Below are positions 1-5,569 of a DNA stretch of 9,361 bases, in pieces (the stretch's first letter is position 1; each line of letters begins with the position of its first letter). Origin of the DNA: JANNFX01 sp040080075 (GTDB taxonomy: Bacteria > Pseudomonadota > Alphaproteobacteria > Rhizobiales > Hyphomicrobiaceae). The notes beneath the pieces are model-generated. The model did no database searches. It worked only from the letters and a program-made list of their open reading frames with translations, and was not told where the DNA came from. The position numbers and the translations under genes were made by a program. The stretch spans positions 1 through 9,361 of the forward strand of contig JBEBJD010000070.1 of assembly GCA_040080075.1 (NCBI GenBank), given 5' to 3'.

Positions 1-4
1 CTGA

Positions 5-391
5 TTAACCTACGCAATCGTAGTAGCGGGCACGCCAATACCGGCTGCCCGTAACTTGCCACTTGCGATAGGAGTAGCTGCAGCCGGAACTGTTGCTGTC
101 GAGATCGAGGTAGATACCGAATCCGTTACCGCCGCGGTTGCGATAGTTGTTGCCATAGCTGCGGTAATATTTGCGTGAGCTGTAGGAGCTATAGCCACTT
201 CGATTGGAACTGCGGCCATTGTAGTGCTTGCCTCGATTGACGGGGCGGTTCGACAAATTATTGGTAATGGCGCTTTGACGATTGCCGCCATCACCGTTGC
301 GGCGAATCTCTGCCTGGGCCACCGTTGCGAAGGTGCCCAACAGTCCAATAAGCGCGGCCGCAGCCGCAAATCTCAGTTTGGTTTTACGCAT
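5..391 (-). CDS. Small exported Tyr/Gly/Asn/Ser/Arg-rich protein of unknown function
   Basis: This 128-residue protein is not assigned to a named family. Seen: a typical Sec signal peptide (basic MRKTKLR start, an Ala/Leu-rich core, probable cleavage after VAQA near residue 27). A low-complexity stretch of about 65 residues follows, rich in Asn, Arg, Ser, Tyr and Gly. The last ~35 residues look ordered: IYLDLDSNSSG, then two Cys about 22 residues apart with RKW and RYWRARYYDC between them, possibly a disulfide. The start at 391 is chosen because AAAGGA lies 7 bases upstream and the signal peptide begins there. An in-frame ATG at 451 would add 20 residues without signal-peptide character. The TAA stop is at 5-7. 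An EcfG-type promoter lies about 115 bases upstream, suggesting stress induction. A periplasmic or surface location is inferred; the function is unknown. Confidence 0.8.
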   Translation of the reverse strand: MRKTKLRFAAAAALIGLLGTFATVAQAEIRRNGDGGNRQSAITNNLSNRPVNRGKHYNGRSSNRSGYSSYSSRKYYRSYGNNYRNRGGNGFGIYLDLDSNSSGCSYSYRKWQVTGSRYWRARYYDCVG

Positions 392-398
392 AGCTTCG

Positions 399-404
399 TC
401 CTTT
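399..404 (-). promoter_or_regulatory. Ribosome binding site of the small exported protein
   Basis: On the minus strand AAAGGA lies 7 bases before the ATG at 391. It decides between this start and the in-frame ATG at 451, which has no comparable site. Confidence 0.7.
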
Positions 405-440
405 CGGCATAAGTGGGGAGAGTGCCTGTGGAAATCCGGA

Positions 441-450
441 TGAGGCCTCA
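441..450. repeat. 10-bp perfect palindrome in the leader of the small exported protein
   Basis: TGAGGCCTCA equals its own reverse complement. It lies between the predicted EcfG-type promoter (514-538) and the start codon at 391, within the expected untranslated leader. It could be an operator half or have no function; nothing else in the window repeats it. Confidence 0.3.
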
Positions 451-513
451 CAGCGGTATGTTCCTAGGTGTGCTACCGGCGCTGCCTAAAGCTCACCTGG
501 CCGTTGGAGAAAT

Positions 514-538
514 AACGCCAGGACGCGGGGTTGGTTCC
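514..538 (-). promoter_or_regulatory. EcfG-type (general stress response) promoter for the small exported protein
   Basis: On the minus strand GGAAC (538-534) is followed by exactly 16 bases and then CGTT (517-514). This is a full match to the EcfG sigma consensus GGAAC-N16/17-CGTT of Alphaproteobacteria. It lies in the gap between the CheB/CheR kinase gene and the small exported protein gene and points towards the latter. The expected transcription start, near 507, leaves a leader of about 115 bases. Recognition by EcfG is inferred from the motif. Confidence 0.72.
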
Positions 539-635
539 AACCGGTGTCGAACCCGCCGCAAGCGTGCGGCAATGAATTCGTCGCGAACGATGATTACTGA
601 TTGTTGGAGATGCGCGGGCAAGCTTGCGCGCCGCT

Positions 636-3600
636 TTAAGGCGCGTTCCGCGCACTGCTCGCAAGAGAAGCAGCCGTTGCGATATGAGAAAGGGGAATCT
701 CAAGATCGTACGTCAGCCCCTCGGGCGCAAAGTCGAACTTGGCAGGGCGCTCCGATGTATTAATGGCGCGTTCAAGAAGTTTTGAGCCAAATCCTTTGTG
801 ATCGGGCACCGCGATCACAGGTCCCCCCCGTTCCCGCCAGCGGAAATTTAATTGCGAAGCTTCCCCGTTTGGCTGCGTGCACGACCAGGTCACCGCCACT
901 TTGCCGGTGTCGTTGGAAAGTCCACCATGCTTAGAGGCGTTGGTAGCCAGCTCATGGATGATGAGTGCAAATCCTTGCGTTGCGGACGGCGTCAGGATTA
1001 TGCGCGGCCCCACGACCGTTACCCGGTCGGAAAAGCTCGTGAGTTCGGTACGTACAATATCCTCCAGCGGCGCGCCTTCGCCAAGTTCCACCGTTACAAG
1101 GGCATGGGCTTTGGCCAACGCCATGAGGCGGGCCGCGAGCACTTCCCGGGCTTTATGCATTGGCCGGTCGCCAGACAGTGTTCGATTGGCAATTGATAGG
1201 ATGACGGCAATAAGGTTGCCGGTCCGGTGCTGAAGCTCTTTGGCAAGAAGCTTCTTATGTTCGTCATCACGGCTGCGTTCGGTGATATCAAAAAATGTCA
1301 CGACGACGCCGTCGATGGTGTTGGCAATCGTGCGGTAGGGGCGAATGCGCATCAAAAACGTAGCGGAGAGGTCATTCAATACGACGTCCCGTTCGACAAT
1401 CGATTGCGACGCCTGCACAGCTACGACGTCCCGCTTCAAGTCATCGTAGTCAATCAGGGTTACGATGTCCGTGATTGGGCGGCCTCGATCACTTTCTCGC
1501 AATGGAAAAATGCCGGTGAGGGCTGGCGTAAAGTGCCGGATGCGCAAATTGTCATCGAGAAACACGGCCGCGATCTGCGTTGAATCGAGCAGGTTTTTGA
1601 GGTCGCTGTTCAAGCGCATCATCTGGTCGTTCTTGCTCGAAAGTTCGCTGTTGACCGTCTGGAGTTCCTCGTTGATCGACTGCATTTCTTCCTTAGCAGT
1701 TTCAAGTTCCTCATTTGAAGATTGCAGCTCTTCATTCATGGACTGGAATTCTTCCGTCGCAGACTTCATTTCCTCCGCTGTGACCTCAAGCTCATCGCTG
1801 GCCGAACGGAGCTGACTGCGGGTTATGGACAGTTCCTTCTCCAGGGCCGTATTCGCCCCGGGGTTTAGGTCTGCAGGCAAGCTGGGCGAGTGCGTGCCAG
1901 TGAGAGGTGACGTGTCACGGAAAGCCACCACACAAATGCCGGCTGGCTTGGTGCCGGTATCAGCGATTGGCTCGACAATTAGGGTAAGTGCCCGGATGTT
2001 CCCCTCAATGCGGATCGAGAGGTTTTCGGTTACAATTGTCTGTTGGCTGGTAATCGCCAGCTGTACGGCGGCGCGGACCGGAGGTCGTAGAGTTTTGAGC
2101 AACATGCGAAACAGATTTAGGCTTGCGATACCGCTGGAAGGTTCGAGGTAGTGCCGTGCCTCGCTGCCGGAAAAGCGCAGTATTTCATGGTCGTGGCCAA
2201 TCACGAAGTAAGCCGGCGCATAGGTTTCCATGACACGCCGGACACCGCTGTTGATGCGTTCATCAATTGGAGTGGACGCCGCTCGGGCGCTGGCGATCTG
2301 ATTTGGCGCGTGCGAAAGGGTAGTAGGAGACTGGTACGCAGGTGGCACGCTGCGATGTCTGTCGTTGCGTTTGAGAATGCGATGTTTCTTATCGAGCACA
2401 GAAAACAAATGACCGTAGCGGCCAATGCCTTCCGACGGCCCGAGAAAAAGCGTACCATTCTGGCTAAGGGCGAAGTGGAATGTCTGAATCACCCGGCCTT
2501 GCAGGTCGTTATCGAGATAAATGAGAAGGTTGCGGCACGAGATAAGATCCAGCCGCGAGAAGGGCGGATCCTTGACGAGGCTATGGGCCGAGAACACGCA
2601 CAACTCACGGATTTCTGGAATTGCGCAGTAATCTGATCCGTCTTTGATGAACCAGCGCTTGAGTCGCTCGGGGGACAGCTTTATGGCACTCTCCCGGTAG
2701 CGGCCGGTGCGGGCTACTTTCAGGGCATGGACATCGATATCTGTCGCAAATATCTGGATGTCTATACTCGGCGCATCCTCCAGTTCGCTCAGGGCTTCTT
2801 TTATCAGAATGGCTATGGAATAGACTTCTTCTCCCGTCGAACATCCAGCGATCCAAATCCGTACTGTGCCGTCTTTTTGTTTTGCGGCGAGCATGGGCCG
2901 GATTGCGAGCATCTTCAGTGCTTCGAAAGCTTCGGGGTCCCGAAAGAACTCAGTTACTCCGATCAGCACTTCGCGCAGGAGTGCGCCGGCTTCATCGGTA
3001 TGAGTTCTCAGACGCTCAATGTAGGCGTCCGCTGTCTCCAGCTGGAGCACTTGCATGCGCCGTTTCAGGCGGCGGATCAAAGTCGCTTCCTTGTAGCCAC
3101 TGAAATCGTGTTTAACGCCCGCCTGCAAGAGGGCGGTGATTTGCGGAAGCCGCTCTTGAATATCCTTGCGCGTTCCGTCCCTGTCTTTCTGCAGATCCGC
3201 GGCGCAGATGTGACGGGAATACTCAATTAATTTGCTTGGTATGTCCTCGACCGGCAGAACGTGATCGACCATCCCCGTTTCTGCAGCGCTATTGGGCATG
3301 CCGCTCAATGCATGGTGGTCGAACTCGGCTTGAGCGAACGTCAGCCCGCCATGTTCTTTGATTGCCCGGATGCCTGCTGAACCATCGCTGCCGACACCTG
3401 AGAGAATAATCCCTATAGCGCAGTCGCCCTGATCTTCAGCAAGGGAGACAAAAAAGGAATCGATGGGCCGGCGATGCGGCCGGTCCGGCGCGGGCTTCTG
3501 GAGGCGCAGAATGCCAGCCTCGATGGTAAGTGTTGCATCAGGCGGCATAACATAGACATTGTTGCTGCGGACCGCGATGCCGTCGGCAGCGGTTATGACC

Positions 3601-3788
3601 GGCAATGGAGAATTTGCGCCGAGCAACTCGACCAAAAGACTTTTATGGTCGGGTGCTAGATGCTGCACCAGCACAAACGCCATTCCTGGCTCCGGAGGCA
3701 TATTGCCAAGGAACGTTTTGAAGGCCGCGAGGCCTCCGGCAGATGCGCCGATGCCAACGATCAGCGGGTGCATTGCGGTGTCCGGCAT
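636..3788 (-). CDS. CheB-CheR-PAS-HWE hybrid sensor histidine kinase
   Basis: A 1050-residue soluble signalling protein with no signal peptide or membrane segment seen. Residues ~7-195 are a CheB methylesterase domain without a receiver: GASAGG (Ser16), QHL (His43) and GSDG (Asp135) match the catalytic triad. Residues ~205-480 are CheR-like, with FSGYKEATLIRRLKRRM, TEFFRD (~280), the SAM-binding IAGCSTGEE (~313-321) and SRLDLISCRNLLIYL (~413-427). A PAS-like segment (~511-625), a Glu/Gln-rich coiled coil (~647-735) and a second PAS (~738-840) lead to the kinase. The kinase is HWE type: ELQHR with phosphoacceptor His854, N-box HELATNASKHG (His945) and WRERGGP (Trp984, Glu986). CheB/CheR/PAS/kinase fusions are a known architecture; no chemotaxis genes are adjacent. 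The partner is probably a separate response regulator; PhyR is a candidate by family only. The start at 3788 has AGGA 12 bases upstream; an in-frame ATG at 3773 is possible. Confidence 0.93.
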   Translation of the reverse strand: MPDTAMHPLIVGIGASAGGLAAFKTFLGNMPPEPGMAFVLVQHLAPDHKSLLVELLGANSPLPVITAADGIAVRSNNVYVMPPDATLTIEAGILRLQKPAPDRPHRRPIDSFFVSLAEDQGDCAIGIILSGVGSDGSAGIRAIKEHGGLTFAQAEFDHHALSGMPNSAAETGMVDHVLPVEDIPSKLIEYSRHICAADLQKDRDGTRKDIQERLPQITALLQAGVKHDFSGYKEATLIRRLKRRMQVLQLETADAYIERLRTHTDEAGALLREVLIGVTEFFRDPEAFEALKMLAIRPMLAAKQKDGTVRIWIAGCSTGEEVYSIAILIKEALSELEDAPSIDIQIFATDIDVHALKVARTGRYRESAIKLSPERLKRWFIKDGSDYCAIPEIRELCVFSAHSLVKDPPFSRLDLISCRNLLIYLDNDLQGRVIQTFHFALSQNGTLFLGPSEGIGRYGHLFSVLDKKHRILKRNDRHRSVPPAYQSPTTLSHAPNQIASARAASTPIDERINSGVRRVMETYAPAYFVIGHDHEILRFSGSEARHYLEPSSGIASLNLFRMLLKTLRPPVRAAVQLAITSQQTIVTENLSIRIEGNIRALTLIVEPIADTGTKPAGICVVAFRDTSPLTGTHSPSLPADLNPGANTALEKELSITRSQLRSASDELEVTAEEMKSATEEFQSMNEELQSSNEELETAKEEMQSINEELQTVNSELSSKNDQMMRLNSDLKNLLDSTQIAAVFLDDNLRIRHFTPALTGIFPLRESDRGRPITDIVTLIDYDDLKRDVVAVQASQSIVERDVVLNDLSATFLMRIRPYRTIANTIDGVVVTFFDITERSRDDEHKKLLAKELQHRTGNLIAVILSIANRTLSGDRPMHKAREVLAARLMALAKAHALVTVELGEGAPLEDIVRTELTSFSDRVTVVGPRIILTPSATQGFALIIHELATNASKHGGLSNDTGKVAVTWSCTQPNGEASQLNFRWRERGGPVIAVPDHKGFGSKLLERAINTSERPAKFDFAPEGLTYDLEIPLSHIATAASLASSARNAP

Positions 3789-3888
3789 TTTGCTGAATTG
3801 TCCTAAGTAGAAGTATCAACATCTAGCATGATCTCCAGGGTGCAAGTATTTTTGATGGGTTTGCGTAGTGTGATCCTTTTGTGCGCAA

Positions 3889-3904
3889 AAATTGCCGCCA
3901 ATTT
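3889..3904 (-). repeat. Inverted repeat followed by a T run, possible weak terminator of the sugar kinase operon
   Basis: On the minus strand AAATTG-GCGG-CAATTT forms perfect 6-base arms around a 4-base loop, and the right arm runs into TTTTT. It lies 52 bases past the stop of the PfkB-family gene and 101 bases before the CheB/CheR kinase start. It could be a weak intrinsic terminator or an operator for the kinase gene. The stem is AT-rich, so termination is uncertain. Confidence 0.35.
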
Positions 3905-3955
3905 GCAGTTGGTTCCCGGTGGTAGCCGGTCTAATCAATGGCTCCAGGCCCGGTA

Positions 3956-5107
3956 CTAGCCCTCAGCTCGGCGCCACGACTGAAGTGGTAGCTTGCTTTT
4001 CAAAGAATCTTTCCGTTTTTCCAGTTCATTGCGATTGAGAAGGCCGCTTTGGGTATCTGCGAACCCAACAACAGAACTCGCGTTGGCCGTCGCATAGTGA
4101 AGGGCCTCGCCTGGTTTCATCCCACTGGAAAACATTAGGGTAAATGTCGAAGTAAACGCATCGCCTGCACCAGCAGTGCCCACGACGTTAGTGGAAATCG
4201 AAGGACAAAAATCGATCTCTGCCCCTGTAGCTGCATAGGCTCCATACTTTCCGTCCGTCACGAGAATGCATTGCGGACCAAGCGAGAGAAGAGCTTGAAA
4301 AAAATGCGGTAATGTCATCTCGAATCCCGAAGCCGAGAGGCTGCGTCTCATCAGCTCTGGCGGTTCCCCTTTGGTGACCGGCACGGACTTTCCAATTAAT
4401 TTGGGCTGATGTGCCACAAGTAGTGGCAGCAGCGCCGCCGCTTCTTCGCGGTTCATCGACAGAAGTGAGATATTTGCGAGAGCCTTCTGGAATGCGTGGC
4501 CGCGCGCGGTAAGCTGACGGATTCCTGGATTGGCGGCAACAAAGGCCCCGCATGAGGCGGCGCGGTCTACGATTTCAGGAAACACATCGGCCGAGCGGTC
4601 ACTGAGGCCGGTGATATAGACGATATCTTGAAAAAATCCGCCATCGCGCAATTCACGGTCAGGCAAATCTTCTAGTTGCAGCAGGCTGTTGGCGCCGCGA
4701 AAGGTGAAAATGGCGGCATTCCTTTCGTGCGCCGAGATCAAGACAGAAGCGCCGGTGCCCATGGCCGCCGTCTCGGCAATCAGGTCTTGTGAAATCCCTT
4801 CGGCCTGCAACACGTCGCGAATGGCGCGAGCGCGGGAATCTTGACCAAGTTTTACAAGAGTCACAACTTGACATCCAAGCCGGCCGAAAGAGACGGCTGT
4901 ATTGATGGCCCCGCCGCCGGCGTGGGTCGATATTTCGGAAGCTTCCGTCTTGCGTCCCTCTTCCAGGAGCAGATACGCGCGATCGGCATTGTTCATGCTC
5001 ATGCGCTCAATCAACTCATCATCGATGACCGCAATCGTGTCGATCATGGCACCGCCGATCGTCAGCACCTTTTTACCCGCTTCCGGCTCGCAGCCTGCCG
5101 GCTTCAT
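3956..5107 (-). CDS. PfkB/ribokinase-family carbohydrate kinase
   Basis: 383 residues, a little longer than most family members (about 300-350). The fold markers are in order: IGGAMID at the N-terminal strand (17-23), the sugar-binding glycine motif AGGGAINTAVSFGRLG (63-78), VTDGKYGAYA near 285-295, and the C-terminal PfkB signature GTAGAGDAF with the predicted catalytic base Asp316. Family members phosphorylate a sugar or nucleoside hydroxyl with ATP. This subgroup is often annotated as adenosine or sugar kinase, and the substrate cannot be read from the sequence. A longer insert around residues 225-265 (Lys/Pro-rich, VTKGEPPELM) is notable. The ATG overlaps the stop of the upstream DUF1328-like gene by ATGA, indicating one transcript and coupled translation. 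The ribosome binding site is otherwise weak. It probably shares the EcfG-type promoter at 5319-5343. Confidence 0.9.
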   Translation of the reverse strand: MKPAGCEPEAGKKVLTIGGAMIDTIAVIDDELIERMSMNNADRAYLLLEEGRKTEASEISTHAGGGAINTAVSFGRLGCQVVTLVKLGQDSRARAIRDVLQAEGISQDLIAETAAMGTGASVLISAHERNAAIFTFRGANSLLQLEDLPDRELRDGGFFQDIVYITGLSDRSADVFPEIVDRAASCGAFVAANPGIRQLTARGHAFQKALANISLLSMNREEAAALLPLLVAHQPKLIGKSVPVTKGEPPELMRRSLSASGFEMTLPHFFQALLSLGPQCILVTDGKYGAYAATGAEIDFCPSISTNVVGTAGAGDAFTSTFTLMFSSGMKPGEALHYATANASSVVGFADTQSGLLNRNELEKRKDSLKSKLPLQSWRRAEG

Positions 5108-5277
5108 GTCCGGCGAATGAAGACGCTCGTCAAAGAGAGCGCAATCATTCCAAGCGAGAACCAGAAAAGTGCCTTAGCCAAAGGGGCTGCAGTTCCAGCC
5201 GCTCCGCCAAAACCAAGCAGCGCCGCAATTAATCCAATGATAGCGAACGTTGCCGCCCAATGTGTGAGCTTGCCCAT
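5104..5277 (-). CDS. DUF1328-like (UPF0391/YtjA family) small membrane protein
   Basis: 57 residues with two hydrophobic spans: about 8-24 (ATFAIIGLIAALLGFGG) and 32-53 (PLAKALFWFSLGMIALSLT), ending in a basic RRT tail. The core GLIAALLGFGGAAGTAAPLAKALF fits the DUF1328 pattern of an inner-membrane protein of unknown function. The start at 5277 matches the family's N-terminus; upstream ATGs would add a 60-residue non-conserved extension running across the promoter. The ribosome binding site is poor (GAAAGAA about 4 bases before ATG). The stop overlaps the ATG of the PfkB-family kinase by 4 bases. An EcfG-type promoter ends about 40 bases upstream, which suggests stress induction. The pairing with a sugar kinase has no obvious mechanistic explanation. 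Confidence 0.78.
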   Translation of the reverse strand: MGKLTHWAATFAIIGLIAALLGFGGAAGTAAPLAKALFWFSLGMIALSLTSVFIRRT

Positions 5278-5302
5278 GAGGTTCTTTCGACAAAATATTG
5301 AG

Positions 5303-5315
5303 TGCCAATGACTGC
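5303..5315. repeat. Inverted near-copy of the palindrome at 5359-5371
   Basis: The reverse complement, GCAGTCATTGGCA, matches GCAGTCACTGCCA at 5360-5372 in 11 of 13 positions. It covers the expected transcription start of the minus-strand EcfG-type promoter, so the pair could be an operator. This is speculative. Confidence 0.25.
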
Positions 5316-5318
5316 GGT

Positions 5319-5343
5319 AACGCGCATCGGGGTCAATAGTTCC
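5319..5343 (-). promoter_or_regulatory. EcfG-type promoter for the DUF1328-like/PfkB operon
   Basis: On the minus strand GGAAC (5343-5339) is separated from CGTT (5322-5319) by 16 bases, a full match to the EcfG consensus. The predicted start near 5312 gives a leader of about 35 bases before the ATG at 5277, which is a plausible distance. It is one half of a divergent pair with the site at 5464-5489. Confidence 0.78.
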
Positions 5344-5358
5344 CGATGAACTCATGAC

Positions 5359-5371
5359 GGCAGTCACTGCC
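5359..5371. repeat. 13-bp palindrome between the two divergent promoters
   Basis: GGCAGTCACTGCC has 6-base perfect arms around a single C. It lies between the minus-strand promoter (5319-5343) and the plus-strand promoter (5464-5489). A near-copy in opposite orientation is at 5303-5315. It is a possible binding site for a dimeric regulator, with no direct support. Confidence 0.3.
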
Positions 5372-5463
5372 AAAGGTGAGGCTGCTAACCTGGGTTCGAA
5401 TAGACCGTGCTGTTGCTGCCATGCACCGTTGAATTGGGGCGGGAGTAAAAAGGCCACCCAGTG

Positions 5464-5489
5464 GGAACCGTATCATACCCTCGAGCGTT
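5464..5489 (+). promoter_or_regulatory. EcfG-type promoter for the cyclic glucan synthase
   Basis: GGAAC (5464-5468), exactly 17 bases, then CGTT (5486-5489): a full match to the alphaproteobacterial general stress response promoter. Transcription is expected to begin near 5496, about 20 bases before the first in-frame ATG (5516) and about 74 before the favoured one (5570). No comparably strong housekeeping promoter was recognised in this gap, but one cannot be excluded. Confidence 0.78.
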
Positions 5490-5555
5490 AACAACCTCGG
5501 GATAAAGCGTGTGTCATGCAGGCAGCCCATGACATGCCAAAAAAATTGGCGGATT

Positions 5556-5559
5556 GGAG
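5556..5559 (+). promoter_or_regulatory. Candidate ribosome binding site of the glucan synthase
   Basis: GGAG lies 10 bases before the ATG at 5570. The in-frame ATGs at 5516 and 5534 have weaker upstream sequences, so this site favours 5570. Confidence 0.45.
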
Positions 5560-5569
5560 TGGGCGAACA

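Noticed and set aside
626..646. A GC-rich hairpin (6-base arms around GCTTTAA) at the end of the hybrid kinase gene, considered as a terminator.
   Set aside because: It covers the stop codon and is not followed by a T run on the minus strand, so an intrinsic terminator cannot be supported.
413..763. A plus-strand 116-codon frame spanning the gap between the small exported protein and the kinase.
   Set aside because: It overlaps the kinase C-terminus and the EcfG-type promoter, and its translation is Arg-rich without protein-like features.
2151..3230. Plus-strand open frames of 161 and 167 codons opposite the hybrid kinase.
   Set aside because: They are antisense to strongly conserved CheR-like coding sequence, show no recognisable domain and have no clear ribosome binding site.
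3885..3902. A sigma-54-like element on the minus strand upstream of the hybrid kinase (TTGG then TTGC).
   Set aside because: The distance between the GG and GC pairs is 13 rather than the required 12, and the rest of the -24 element does not match.
3891..3916. A GGAAC on the minus strand in front of the hybrid kinase, suggesting a fourth EcfG promoter.
   Set aside because: At 16 or 17 bases downstream the sequence is GCAA or CAAT rather than CGTT, so the -10 element is missing.
5104..5457. A 117-residue version of the DUF1328-like protein starting at 5457.
   Set aside because: The extra 60 residues are non-conserved and cross the EcfG-type promoter at 5319-5343; the family N-terminus matches the ATG at 5277.
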